Below are positions 27,316 to 38,388 of a stretch of DNA of 64,000 bases, piece by piece. The position numbers were made by a program, and so were the translations under genes. The notes below the pieces were generated by a model. It made no database searches, was not told the DNA's origin, and saw only the letters and a list, made by a program, of their open reading frames with translations. How positions within the stretch are numbered: the first letter of the stretch is position 1; each line of letters begins with the position of its first letter. Source of the DNA: Pseudomonas fluorescens (GTDB lineage: Bacteria > Pseudomonadota > Gammaproteobacteria > Pseudomonadales > Pseudomonadaceae); contig NZ_CP015225.1 in assembly GCF_001623525.1 (NCBI RefSeq), forward strand, positions 1,922,001 through 1,986,000. The letters run 5' to 3'.

Positions 27316-27623
27316 GGTGCCTCCTTGGCGGTGTCGTGGACACGAAAATCACGTTGCCTCTACGAACCAGGCCCAGCACCCGAGCGCTGGCTGGGCGAAT
27401 CAACCGGCCCCGGGTCCGGCAGGTTGATCCTAAGTACAGTAGCCCCAGTCCTTCCAAAAGCAACCCGTCGGTTGTAGATCCAGCAAAGGCGACCCGCATT
27501 CGGTCATGACAGGCCCAAGCAGCCGTCCACCCTGTTAGTCACTGAAATGCACTCAATGCATCTGTGGGAAATCGGTCATTCCCACGCAGCGGTGGGAACG
27601 ATCAAAACCAGCGGTTTGGCTTG

Positions 27624-27756
27624 TGTGGCGAGGGAGCTTGCTCCCGCTGGGTCGCGAAGCGGCCCCAGAACCTGCCAAATGCGGAGCATCAGACACACCG
27701 CACCCGCCGGTTCACGACTGCTTCGCAGCCGAGCGGGAGCAAGCTCCCTCGCCACA
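27624..27756. repeat. REP doublet (long inverted repeat)
   Basis: In the 516-bp gap 27316-27831. The left arm starts TGTGGCGAGGGAGCTTGCTC at 27624 and its near-exact reverse complement ends at 27756, with about 50 nt between arms. This is a classical Pseudomonas REP pair. A smaller hairpin (TTCCCAC 27579-27585 / GTGGGAA 27592-27598) lies just before it. No gene is visible in the gap. Confidence 0.75.
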
Positions 27757-27831
27757 GGTCCATCGTTTTTCCTGAGTGAACCGCATGACCCGTGGGAGCG
27801 GGCTTGCTTCACAAGTTTCAACTGACCAGCA

Positions 27832-29502
<1,671 letters not shown>

Positions 29503-29516
29503 CTACATTTGGCGAT

Positions 29517-29528
29517 GTTAACGTTAAC
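29517..29528. promoter_or_regulatory. LacI-family operator in the divergent sugar promoter
   Basis: GTTAACGTTAAC is a perfect 12-bp palindrome with the central CG typical of LacI/GalR operators. It lies 31 bp before the binding-protein ATG (29559) and 128 bp before the porin start. The likely ligand is the LacI-type regulator encoded at 35420-36412. Confidence 0.65.
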
Positions 29529-29558
29529 TTCTCTAAAAACAAAAATAAAGAGGGCTTT

Positions 29559-30833
29559 ATGAAACAGCTCAAATCGATCCTTCCAGCGGCACTGCTCGGC
29601 CTGTGCGTCGGGTTTCCATCCCTCTGCACAGCCGCCAGCCTGACGATTTCCTGCGGTGCCGTGGGTGCTGAATTGCAACTGTGCAAGGAGGCCGTCGAGG
29701 CGTGGTCGAAGCAGACCGGCAACAGCGTCGAAGTGGTTTCCACGCCTAACTCGGCGACCGAGCGGTTGTCGTTCTACCAACAGATCCTCAGTGCGCAATC
29801 CAGCGACATCGACATCATCCAGATCGACATGGTGTGGCCGGGAATGTTGGCCAAGCACTTGATGGACCTGCGCGAAGTGCTTCCTGCCAACGCGACCCAG
29901 GGTTACTTCCAGGCCCAGGTGGACAACGCCACGGTGAACGGGCGCCTGGTGACCATGCCGTGGTTCACGGACTCGGGGCTGCTGTATTACCGCAAGGACC
30001 TGCTCGAGAAGTACAACAAGCCCGTGCCCCAGACCTGGGAAGAAATGACCACGACTGCCAGGGCTGTCCAACAGGCCGAACGCGCTGCCGGGAACGCCAA
30101 TGCCTGGGGTTATGTATTCCAAGGGCGCGCCTACGAAGGCCTGACGTGTAACGCACTGGAGTGGATCAGCAGCCAGCCGCAAGGCGGGCTGGTCAATCAG
30201 CAAGGCGACATCGTGGTCAACAGCCAGGCCTCAAGGGCCGCATTGACCCTGGCCAAAAGCTGGGTGGGAGACATCTCCCCGCGTGGCGTACTCAATTACA
30301 CCGAGGAAGAAGGACGCGGCGTCTTCCAGTCGGGCAATGCGTTGTTCATGCGTAACTGGCCTTATGTCTGGGCCCTGGTGCAAAGCCAGGACAGCGTCGT
30401 GAAGGACAAGGTCGGCGTCGCTCCCCTGCCCCGCGGCGGCGAGACGGGCACCCATGCGTCCACCCTCGGCGGCTGGGGCCTGGCGGTGTCGCGCTACAGC
30501 GCCAACCCCAAGCTCGCCGCAGAACTGGTGAGCTACCTGAGCAGCGCCCAACAACAGAAACACCGCGCCCTGGTGGGTGCCTACAACCCGGTGATCGAGT
30601 CGCTGTACCAAGATCCCGAGTTGCTCGCGGCCATGCCGTACTACAGCCAACTGCGCAGCATCCTCAATGATGGGGTCATGCGCCCTGCTTCAATCACCGC
30701 CGACCGCTATCCACGGGTCTCCAATGCTTTCTTCGATCAAGTGCACGGCGTGCTGGCGGACGAACGGCCGGTCGATCAGGCGCTGGCCGAACTGGAAAGC
30801 GAACTCACGCGCATCAAACGCCGGAACTGGTAA
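29559..30833 (+). CDS. Sugar ABC transporter periplasmic binding protein
   Basis: 424 residues from ATG 29559 (GAGG 5-6 nt upstream); the frame is open further 5' but that part overlaps the porin promoter. Signal peptide LKSILPAALLGLCVGFPSLCTAA. The mature part is a MalE-type solute binder: LQLCKEAVEAWSKQTGNSVEVVSTP, DIDIIQIDMVWPGMLAKHLMDL, MPWFTDSGLLYYRKDLLEKY, HASTLGGWGLAVSRYS. First gene of a six-gene operon; the downstream GH32 enzyme suggests sucrose or another fructoside as ligand. Confidence 0.9.
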   Translation: MKQLKSILPAALLGLCVGFPSLCTAASLTISCGAVGAELQLCKEAVEAWSKQTGNSVEVVSTPNSATERLSFYQQILSAQSSDIDIIQIDMVWPGMLAKHLMDLREVLPANATQGYFQAQVDNATVNGRLVTMPWFTDSGLLYYRKDLLEKYNKPVPQTWEEMTTTARAVQQAERAAGNANAWGYVFQGRAYEGLTCNALEWISSQPQGGLVNQQGDIVVNSQASRAALTLAKSWVGDISPRGVLNYTEEEGRGVFQSGNALFMRNWPYVWALVQSQDSVVKDKVGVAPLPRGGETGTHASTLGGWGLAVSRYSANPKLAAELVSYLSSAQQQKHRALVGAYNPVIESLYQDPELLAAMPYYSQLRSILNDGVMRPASITADRYPRVSNAFFDQVHGVLADERPVDQALAELESELTRIKRRNW

Positions 30834-30854
30834 GCCACAAGGAAGGAAATCACC

Positions 30855-31820
30855 ATGTCTGTCTCCACTACACTCGCCCCCGGCGACGACGAGTACCTGC
30901 TCAATCGGGAAACGCCGGTACAACGCCGTCGCGTTCGCGCCGCCTGGCTGTTCCTGAGCCCGATGTTGCTATGCCTGGCCCTGGTGGCGGCCTGGCCGCT
31001 GCTGCGCACATTCTGGTTCAGCCTGACCGACGCCAGCCTGGCCGACACGGGCGATGCAACCTTTGTCGGCTTGAGCAATTATCTGTTTCACAGCAGCGCG
31101 GGCTGGTCCGGCATCCTGGTCGATCCGCAGTGGTGGAACGCGGTGCGCAACACCCTGCATTTCACCGTGGTGTCAGTGGGATTGGAAATCGTACTGGGGC
31201 TGATGGTGGCGTTGCTGCTGAACGTCAAGTTCACTGGACGCGCGCTGGTGCGGGCGTTGATCCTGATCCCCTGGGCAATCCCGACCATCGTCTCGGCGAA
31301 AATCTGGTCATGGATGCTCAACGACCAGTTCGGCATCATCAATCACCTGATGCTCGGCCTCGGCCTGATCGATGCGCCACTGGCCTGGACAGCCGACGCG
31401 GACCTGTCGATGTGGGCCGTGATCATCGTCGACGTCTGGAAGACCGTGCCTTTCGTCACGCTGCTGATGCTGGCGGCCTTGCAGATGTTGCCCAGCGACT
31501 GCTACGAAGCCGCCAGGGTCGATGGCATTCACCCGGTGAAAGTGTTCTGGTGGGTCACCCTGCCGCTGCTGATGCCGGCATTGCTGGTGGCGGCGATCTT
31601 TCGCATCCTCGATTCCTTGCGGGTGTTCGATGTCATCTATGTGCTGACCTCGAACTCATCGAGCACCATGAGCATGTCGGTCTATGCCCGTCAGCACCTG
31701 GTGGAATTCCAGGACGTCGGTTACGGCAGCGCCGCTTCGACCTTGCTGTTTCTGGTCGTGGCGGTAATCGCCATGGCGTACCTGTACCTCGGACGCCGTC
31801 AGCTGGAGGTTCGTTCATGA
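30855..31820 (+). CDS. Sugar ABC transporter permease (MalF type)
   Basis: 321 residues, six main transmembrane segments starting at AAWLFLSPMLLCLALVAAWPLL. The EAA loop is YEAARVDGIHPVKVFWWVTLP, which docks the MalK-like ATPase. 21 bp after the binding-protein gene with GGAAGGAAA before the ATG. Pairs with the permease at 31817. Confidence 0.9.
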   Translation: MSVSTTLAPGDDEYLLNRETPVQRRRVRAAWLFLSPMLLCLALVAAWPLLRTFWFSLTDASLADTGDATFVGLSNYLFHSSAGWSGILVDPQWWNAVRNTLHFTVVSVGLEIVLGLMVALLLNVKFTGRALVRALILIPWAIPTIVSAKIWSWMLNDQFGIINHLMLGLGLIDAPLAWTADADLSMWAVIIVDVWKTVPFVTLLMLAALQMLPSDCYEAARVDGIHPVKVFWWVTLPLLMPALLVAAIFRILDSLRVFDVIYVLTSNSSSTMSMSVYARQHLVEFQDVGYGSAASTLLFLVVAVIAMAYLYLGRRQLEVRS

Positions 31821-32659
31821 GCCCGCGCCTGCTGAAAAAAGCCCTGCTGCGCGCCGGGTTCTGGTGCCTGATCGGGATCTTGCTGCTGTACGCGGTCTTT
31901 CCGTTCTACTACGCCATCGTGACGTCGCTGAAGCCGTCCAGCGCCTTGTTCCAGGTGAGCTACTGGATCGATAACCCCGACTTCTCCAACTATGCCGCCG
32001 TGCTGGGCCAGGCCTCGTTCCTGCGGGCCATCGGCAACTCGCTGGTGGTTGCGCTGTGCGTGGTCGCGCTGGCGTTGCTCCTCAGCCTGACCGCCGCCTA
32101 TGCCCTGGGCCGGGTGAAGTTTCGCGGACGCGGCGTGGTGTTGATGATGGTCCTGGGCGTCTCGATGTTTCCACAAGTCGCGGTGCTGTCGGGATTGTTC
32201 GAAGTGATACGTGCCCTGGGCCTGTACAACACGTCCTGGGCGTTGATCCTGAGCTACACGATCTTCACTTTGCCCTTCACCGTCTGGGTGCTGACCACCT
32301 TTATGGGACAACTGCCTCATGAGCTGGAAGAGGCCGCGATCATGGACGGTGCGTCACCCTGGGTCACGCTGACCCGCGTGCTGTTGCCGTTGCTCTGGCC
32401 GGCACTGGTCACCACGGGGCTTCTGGCCTTCATCGCCGCCTGGAACGAATTCCTGTTTGCCCTGACCTTCACCCTGACCGACTCGCAACGCACGGTCCCG
32501 GTCGCCATCGCGCTGATTTCCGGCGGCAGCCCTCATGAATTGCCTTGGGGCTTGTTGATGGCGGCGTCGGTGCTGGTCACGGTCCCATTGGTGATTCTGG
32601 TGCTGATCTTCCAGCGCCGCATCGTTTCCGGCCTCACTGCCGGTGCGTTAAAGGGTTGA
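31817..32659 (+). CDS. Sugar ABC transporter permease (MalG type)
   Basis: 280 residues. The start ATG at 31817 overlaps the previous stop by 4 bp (ATGA). Six transmembrane segments beginning FWCLIGILLLYAVFPFYYAIV. The EAA loop is ELEEAAIMDGASPWVTLTRVLLP. Second channel subunit of the importer. The frame is open far upstream through the previous gene, which is a shadow. Confidence 0.9.
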   Translation: MSPRLLKKALLRAGFWCLIGILLLYAVFPFYYAIVTSLKPSSALFQVSYWIDNPDFSNYAAVLGQASFLRAIGNSLVVALCVVALALLLSLTAAYALGRVKFRGRGVVLMMVLGVSMFPQVAVLSGLFEVIRALGLYNTSWALILSYTIFTLPFTVWVLTTFMGQLPHELEEAAIMDGASPWVTLTRVLLPLLWPALVTTGLLAFIAAWNEFLFALTFTLTDSQRTVPVAIALISGGSPHELPWGLLMAASVLVTVPLVILVLIFQRRIVSGLTAGALKG

Positions 32660-32690
32660 GGCCCAACACAGACAAGAAAGGAACAGCATC

Positions 32691-33845
32691 GTGATCAAGT
32701 TGAAGCTGGACAACGTGAACAAACAATTGGGCGGCGCACGCATTCTTCGCGACGTCAGCCTGGAAATCTCGGCGGGTGAATTCGTGGTTTTCGTCGGCCC
32801 TTCGGGCTGCGGAAAGTCGACCTTGCTGCGGCTGATCGCCGGACTGGATTCGATCTGTGACGGCGACCTGCTGATCGACGGACGCCGGGTCAATGACCTG
32901 GAACCGCGCGAGCGTGGCGTCGGCATGGTGTTCCAGTCCTATGCGCTGTACCCGCACATGAGCGTCTACGACAACATCAGCTTTGGCCTCAAACTGGCCA
33001 AGACCGAAAAGGCCAGCCTGCGCGAGCGAGTGCTGAAAACCGCGCAAATCCTGCAGTTGGATAAACTGCTGCAGCGCAAGCCACGGGAACTGTCGGGTGG
33101 ACAGCGCCAGCGAGTGGCCATGGGCCGGGCCATGGCGCGGGAACCGGACATCCTGTTGTTCGACGAGCCACTGTCCAACCTCGACGCCTCTCTGCGCGTG
33201 CAGATGCGCAACGAAATCGCTCGGCTGCATGGGCGACTGGGCTCGACCATGATCTACGTGACCCACGACCAGGTTGAAGCGATGACCCTGGCCGACAAGA
33301 TTGTCGTGCTCAATGGCGGCCGCATCGAGCAGGTCGGCTCGCCACGCGAACTCTATGAGCACCCGGCCAGCCGCTTTGTCGCCGGTTTCCTCGGTTCGCC
33401 CAAGATGAACTTTCTGCCGGCGCGCCTGCACTCCCCAGGTGAGACCAGCCAGATCGACAGCCCTTTATTGGGCATGACGCCCCTTCCCTTCGACAGCGCC
33501 CACCTGGCGGTGGGCAGTCCGCTGACCCTGGGGATTCGCCCGGAACACATGTCGCTCAAAGCGGCGCAAGGCAGCGCCGGGGTCGGCGTGGTCGGCGTGG
33601 TCGGGGTCGAATACCTGGGCAGCGAAACCTACGTGCACCTGGAGTCAGGCGAGGATGAACCCTTGATCTGTCGCTGCGAAGTCAACGCCGGATGGCGAGT
33701 GGGCGATCGGGTTGAACTGCAACTGGCGTTCGGCAGCGTGCATCTGTTCGACGCGGATGGCACGGCCTTGAGGCGCCATCCTGCTGTTATTGAAGTCCTC
33801 CCGGAGGACGTCCCGCAGCGCTCGCCAAAAGCAGGCGCCCTATGA
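32691..33845 (+). CDS. Sugar ABC transporter ATPase (MalK/MsmK type)
   Basis: 384 residues, GTG start with AAGGAA 8 nt upstream. Walker A GPSGCGKST (about 37-45), Q-loop FQSYALYPHMSV, signature LSGGQRQRVAMGRAMA, Walker B ILLFDEPLSNLD, H-loop YVTHDQVEAM. A C-terminal regulatory OB region (GIRPEHMSL) follows, as in MalK. The stop overlaps the GH32 start by 4 bp. Confidence 0.92.
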   Translation: MIKLKLDNVNKQLGGARILRDVSLEISAGEFVVFVGPSGCGKSTLLRLIAGLDSICDGDLLIDGRRVNDLEPRERGVGMVFQSYALYPHMSVYDNISFGLKLAKTEKASLRERVLKTAQILQLDKLLQRKPRELSGGQRQRVAMGRAMAREPDILLFDEPLSNLDASLRVQMRNEIARLHGRLGSTMIYVTHDQVEAMTLADKIVVLNGGRIEQVGSPRELYEHPASRFVAGFLGSPKMNFLPARLHSPGETSQIDSPLLGMTPLPFDSAHLAVGSPLTLGIRPEHMSLKAAQGSAGVGVVGVVGVEYLGSETYVHLESGEDEPLICRCEVNAGWRVGDRVELQLAFGSVHLFDADGTALRRHPAVIEVLPEDVPQRSPKAGAL

Positions 33846-35344
33846 CTGTGTCTGTGAATGCCATGAACGCCCCCATGCCCTCCCCCCTTGAACATGCGCA
33901 GCAGGCGCTGAGTGAAGGTCAGTCTCGTCTCATCGGCGATTATCGACCGGCCTATCATCTGGCGCCTGTCGCAGGCTGGATGAACGACCCTAACGGGGTG
34001 GTGTTTTTCCGTGGCGAGTATCACGTGTTCTACCAACACCACCCTTTCGATGCCAAATGGGGTCCGATGTATTGGGGGCACGCCAAGAGCACCGACCTGG
34101 TCCATTGGCAGCATCTGCCTCTCGCCCTGGCGCCAGGCGATGATTTCGACCGCCACGGCTGTTTTTCCGGTAGCGCGGTGGTGTGTGGCGACACCTTGGC
34201 GCTGATCTACACCGGGCACACCTGGCTGGGAGAAGTGGGCGACGAACGCTTTATCCGCCAGGTCCAGTGCCTGGCCACCAGTGACGACGGCATCCGGTTC
34301 GTCAAGCATGGCGCCGTCATCGAGAACGCGCCGCAAGAAACGATCATGCACTTTCGCGACCCCAAGGTCTGGCGGGAGGATGGCTATTGGTACCTGATTG
34401 CCGGCGCGCGCCTGGGCGACAAGCCGCTGTTGCCGCTGTACCGCTCCACCGACCTGCACACCTGGGACTTCCTCGACTACGTGTCCAGTGGCAATGAGGG
34501 CGATGGCTACATGTGGGAATGCCCGGACCTGTTTCGCCTCAACGGCTGTGACGTGCTGCTTTACTCCCCCCAGGGGATGAAACCCGAAGGTTACGAACGC
34601 CTCAACAAGTACCAGACCGGTTATCGCATTGGCCGGCTCGACAGCGAATGGCACTTCACCGGCGGGCCGTTCATCGAACTGGATAACGGTCACGATTTCT
34701 ATGCCGCGCAAACGTTGGAGACCGCCGATGGTCGGCGCCTGGTGTGGGCTTGGCTGGACATGTGGGAAAGCCCGATGCCGAGCCAGGCCCATCACTGGTG
34801 CGGCATGCTCGGTTTGCCCCGCGAGCTTGAACTGCAGGGCGATCGCCTTGGCGTGTTTCCGGCACGGGAACTGACCGCGCTGCGCCAGGCGCCGCTGCCG
34901 AGCGTCGCGCCGTGGGGCGAGTCGGGCAGCCGATGGGTGCCGCAAGTGAAGGGCGACAGGCTCGAAATCCATGTGCATCTGGATCTGCTCGACTGCACCG
35001 AAGGCCACCTGGGCATCGCCTTGCGCTGCAGCACCGATGAGCAGGAACAAACCCTGCTTTATTACGACGCGTCACTGCAACGCCTGGTGCTCGATCGCAG
35101 CCGCTCGGGTGCGCAAGTGAGCGGTCAGCGCAGCGTGTCGATCGTGCCTTCGCAAACACAGCTGCACCTGCGGGTATTTCTCGATCGCTCGTCCATCGAG
35201 GTGTTCGAGGAAAACGGCCGCTTCAGCTTCAGCAGCCGCCTCTATCCGCGGCCCGACAGCCTCGGGGTGAAACTATTGGCGAACGGGACTGGCGGGCGCG
35301 TCGCCATTCCCAAGGCGTGGCCGCTGGACTCGGGTTGGCTGTGA
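33842..35344 (+). CDS. GH32 sucrose/fructoside hydrolase (invertase family)
   Basis: 500 residues. A five-bladed propeller GH32 domain with nucleophile Asp in MNDPNG (about 45), FRDP near 163, and acid/base Glu in WECPDLF (about 222), then a C-terminal beta-sandwich (about 360-495) ending with the DRSSIEVFEENG element. No signal peptide, so sucrose or sucrose-like sugar would be split in the cytoplasm after ABC import. An ABC importer delivers unphosphorylated sugar, so the sucrose-6-phosphate activity of ScrB homologues is less likely. Coupled by 4 bp to the ATPase gene. Confidence 0.92.
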   Translation: MTVSVNAMNAPMPSPLEHAQQALSEGQSRLIGDYRPAYHLAPVAGWMNDPNGVVFFRGEYHVFYQHHPFDAKWGPMYWGHAKSTDLVHWQHLPLALAPGDDFDRHGCFSGSAVVCGDTLALIYTGHTWLGEVGDERFIRQVQCLATSDDGIRFVKHGAVIENAPQETIMHFRDPKVWREDGYWYLIAGARLGDKPLLPLYRSTDLHTWDFLDYVSSGNEGDGYMWECPDLFRLNGCDVLLYSPQGMKPEGYERLNKYQTGYRIGRLDSEWHFTGGPFIELDNGHDFYAAQTLETADGRRLVWAWLDMWESPMPSQAHHWCGMLGLPRELELQGDRLGVFPARELTALRQAPLPSVAPWGESGSRWVPQVKGDRLEIHVHLDLLDCTEGHLGIALRCSTDEQEQTLLYYDASLQRLVLDRSRSGAQVSGQRSVSIVPSQTQLHLRVFLDRSSIEVFEENGRFSFSSRLYPRPDSLGVKLLANGTGGRVAIPKAWPLDSGWL

Positions 35345-35419
35345 GGACCGTCATTCGAGTCGCGAGAAGCCCAGGGCCTGTGTCATGATTCCGCGTCAAC
35401 CTGACTGGCCGCACTTCGC

Positions 35420-36412
35420 ATGACTTCCGTGAAAGACGTTGCACAGCTGGCCGGCGTATCCCTGATGACGGTTTCGCGCGCGCTCAACACGCCGGAAAAA
35501 CTGAGCCCCGAAACCCTTCAGCGGGTACGTCGCGCCATTGAGGAACTGCAATTCGTACCGAGCCTGTCGGCGCGCAGGATGCGCGGCGACAACCTGCAGG
35601 CGCGCACCATCGGTGTGTTCGCACTGGACACCGCGACCACGCCGTTTGCCGTCGAGTTGCTGCTGTCCATCGAACAGACCGCGCAGCAGGCAGGCTGGAA
35701 CGTCTTCATCCTTAACCTGTTGAGCAACCCGCCCACCGATCAGAACATCGACCTGATGCTATCGCACCGCCCCGACGGGTTGATCTTCAGTGCCATGGGA
35801 TTGCGCCAGGTGAGCATTCCCGAACGACTCAAGAGCAAACCGCTGGTGCTCGCCAATTGCCTGGCCGATGACAGCCACTTGGTCAGTTATGTGCCGGATG
35901 ATGAAGCCGGGCAGCATCGAGCCATGCAGCATGCGTTGAGCCAAGGCTATCGACGCCCGCTGTGTATCAATTTGCCGAGGAAGAGTCTTGCCTGGGGCCT
36001 GCGTCAACAAGGCCTGAAACGCGCCTGTCAGGCCGTCGGGCTGGCACCTGAAGCACTCCTGCAGTACGACCTTTCCGATCACGACGCCTATGATGAAACC
36101 GCCGCCATTCTCGACCGGCATATCGTTGACGGCCGTCCGCAATTCGACATCCTGGTCTGCGGCAACGACCGCATTGCCTTTTGCGCCTATCAGTTGTTGC
36201 TGGGGCGCGGCCTGAAAATTCCCGACGATGTCGCAGTGCTCGGCTATGACAACATGATCGGCATCGCCGAACTGTTCATGCCGCCACTGACCACGGTACA
36301 ACTGCCGTACTACGAGATCGGACGCCAGGCGGCCCGGCACCTGATCGAGAACCTCGAGGTATCGGGCGCCCAGCCGGTGGATTGCCCCCTGGTGGTCAGG
36401 GCGTCGCTATAA
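35420..36412 (+). CDS. LacI-family regulator of the sugar operon
   Basis: 330 residues. N-terminal helix-turn-helix VKDVAQLAGVSLMTVSRALN followed by the hinge helix (SLSARRMRGDN) and a periplasmic-binding-protein-like effector domain ending QAARHLIENLEV. Last gene of the sucrose locus, 75 bp after the hydrolase. It probably represses both divergent units through the palindrome at 29517-29528 until sugar is bound. Confidence 0.9.
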   Translation: MTSVKDVAQLAGVSLMTVSRALNTPEKLSPETLQRVRRAIEELQFVPSLSARRMRGDNLQARTIGVFALDTATTPFAVELLLSIEQTAQQAGWNVFILNLLSNPPTDQNIDLMLSHRPDGLIFSAMGLRQVSIPERLKSKPLVLANCLADDSHLVSYVPDDEAGQHRAMQHALSQGYRRPLCINLPRKSLAWGLRQQGLKRACQAVGLAPEALLQYDLSDHDAYDETAAILDRHIVDGRPQFDILVCGNDRIAFCAYQLLLGRGLKIPDDVAVLGYDNMIGIAELFMPPLTTVQLPYYEIGRQAARHLIENLEVSGAQPVDCPLVVRASL

Positions 36413-36460
36413 GACCGCCACGGGTGCACCGCTTTTCTTAAGTGAACAGCATTTTGATCA

Positions 36461-37048
36461 CTAAGGCTGCTTCGCGGGCGACGACGGCAGCGCCGCAATG
36501 ATCCGGGCGCGGCACACCTCGAGGATTTCATCGGCCAGCGCGGAATCGTCCGGGCAGGCCCGTGACAACACGATCGCACCGACGGCATGCGCCAACATGT
36601 CGAGCATTTTTGCCCTGATCGCTTCCTGCGGCGCGTCTTGCCCGGCCTCATACCGGCTTTCAAGCGCGGCCAGCATGTCTTCGATGCCGTTGGCAAAGGT
36701 AGCCTTCAGCTCGGGCGATTGACGGGCAGCGTCGCCACACAGTGCCGCCATGGTGCAACCGCTACCCCGGCCGTCACGGTGGTCCCTGGACACGTAAAGA
36801 TCGACGAAACCAGCTACGTCGATGCCTGCATTGTCGGTCAGCGACTGCGCAAGGCTATTCGCCGCCGCTTCGGCCATCAGGTCGGCCTTGGAGCCGAAAT
36901 GCTTGTAGAACCCGCCATGGGTGAAGCCGGCGGCCGCCATCAGGTCCGCCACACCCACGCCGTCAAAGCCTCGCTCGCGAAACAAGACAGAGGCCGTCTC
37001 GACGATGTGCTCCCGATTTGCCTGGGCCTGGGCCTTGGTCACCCTCAT
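36461..37048 (-). CDS. TetR-family regulator
   Basis: 195 residues. N-terminal HTH: IVETASVLFRERGFDGVGVADLMAAAGFTHGGFYKHFGSKADLMAEA. The C-terminal ligand domain is small. Divergent (169 bp) from the ene-reductase gene, so it probably represses that reductase and perhaps the following SDR and MDR genes, in the manner of NemR-like or quinone/electrophile-responsive repressors. The ligand is not predictable. Confidence 0.88.
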   Translation of the reverse strand: MRVTKAQAQANREHIVETASVLFRERGFDGVGVADLMAAAGFTHGGFYKHFGSKADLMAEAAANSLAQSLTDNAGIDVAGFVDLYVSRDHRDGRGSGCTMAALCGDAARQSPELKATFANGIEDMLAALESRYEAGQDAPQEAIRAKMLDMLAHAVGAIVLSRACPDDSALADEILEVCRARIIAALPSSPAKQP

Positions 37049-37217
37049 TTTTCACTCCCTCGTGCTGCTCGAAATTCATGCCCACATCATACATAGATGT
37101 CGAGCATAATCAAATTCGTTGACAGCTTAGATTTCGATCATCATCCTAATGAAAAGCGCGCTCACCTCGCCAGGCTGCACGCGCTCCCTTTATCCAAACC
37201 TACGGAAACAAGACGTC

Positions 37218-38312
37218 ATGACTGACCAGATCCTGTTCACACCCTACACGTTGGGTGATCTCACGCTTTCCAACCGAGTGGTCCTGGCGCCGCTGACACG
37301 TAACCGTGCGGGGCAAGGTTTTGTGCCGAGCGAGTTCGCTGCCACTTACTACAGCCAGAGAGCGTCGGCAGGCCTGTTGATCTCCGAGGCGTCGCAGATC
37401 TCCCAGCAAGGCCAGGGCTATCAGGACACCCCCGGGATCTACACCCAGGCCCAGATCGACGGCTGGCGCACGGTCACCGCTGCCGTGCATGCCAAAGGCG
37501 GGCGGATTTTCCTGCAACTGTGGCATGTCGGCCGCGTTTCCCACGTCGACCTGCAAGCGAACGGTGCGGCGCCAGTGGCCCCCTCCGCTCTGCGTCCGGC
37601 GACCAAGGTATTCGTCAACAACCGTTTCGAAGACGTTTCCGAACCGCGAGCGCTGGACATCAGCGAGTTGCCCGGGATCGTCAACGATTTTCGCCAGGCG
37701 GCGGCGAACGCCATCGCCGCGGGATTTGACGGCGTAGAGATCCACGGTGCGAACGGCTACCTGTTGGACCAGTTCATCAAGGACGGCGCCAACATGCGCA
37801 CCGATGCCTACGGCGGCTCGATTGAAAATCGTGCTCGCCTGCTGCTGGAAGTGACGGCGGCAGTGGTGGACGAAGTCGGCGCCAACCGCACCGGCCTGCG
37901 CATCTCGCCGGTCTCGCCGGCCAATGGTGTGTCCAGCAGCGCGCCACAGGCCCAGTTCGACTACCTGATCGACCAGCTCAACACCCTCGACATCGTGTAC
38001 CTGCATGTGGTCGAAGGCGCGACCGGTGGGCCGCGCGACGTTGCGCCCTTCGACTTTGGTGCCTTGCGCCAGCGCTTCAAAAACACCTACATCGCCAACA
38101 ACGGCTACGACCTGGACCTGGCGACCTCACGACTCATCGAAGACAAGGCTGACCTGATCGCCTTCGGCCGGCCGTTCATCGGCAATCCGGACCTGGTGGA
38201 GCGGCTCAGGACCGGCTCGCCTTTGTCGGCGTTCAATCCCGCTACCCTCTACGGTGGTGGTGCGACGGGCTACATCGACTATCCAACGCTCGCTGAATCC
38301 AGCGCGCAGTAA
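37218..38312 (+). CDS. Old-yellow-enzyme ene-reductase (NemA type)
   Basis: 364 residues, FMN-dependent TIM barrel. Motifs: FTPYTLGDLTLSNRVVLAPLTRNRA at the start, QLWHVGRVSH, EIHGANGYLLDQFIKDGANMRTDAYGGS (His-x-x-Asn substrate pair), and FGRPFIGNPDLVERL at the FMN phosphate site. Reduces activated alkenes or N-ethylmaleimide-like electrophiles with NAD(P)H. The start at 37218 matches the family; an upstream start at 37149 would add an unrelated 23 residues. First gene of a TetR-linked oxidoreductase group. Confidence 0.92.
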   Translation: MTDQILFTPYTLGDLTLSNRVVLAPLTRNRAGQGFVPSEFAATYYSQRASAGLLISEASQISQQGQGYQDTPGIYTQAQIDGWRTVTAAVHAKGGRIFLQLWHVGRVSHVDLQANGAAPVAPSALRPATKVFVNNRFEDVSEPRALDISELPGIVNDFRQAAANAIAAGFDGVEIHGANGYLLDQFIKDGANMRTDAYGGSIENRARLLLEVTAAVVDEVGANRTGLRISPVSPANGVSSSAPQAQFDYLIDQLNTLDIVYLHVVEGATGGPRDVAPFDFGALRQRFKNTYIANNGYDLDLATSRLIEDKADLIAFGRPFIGNPDLVERLRTGSPLSAFNPATLYGGGATGYIDYPTLAESSAQ

Positions 38313-38388
38313 CACTGGCCAGACCCGACTGCGCGCCTGAATAACAGCGCGCGACTCGCTCATCGATACCTTGAAGAAGAGAATCTCC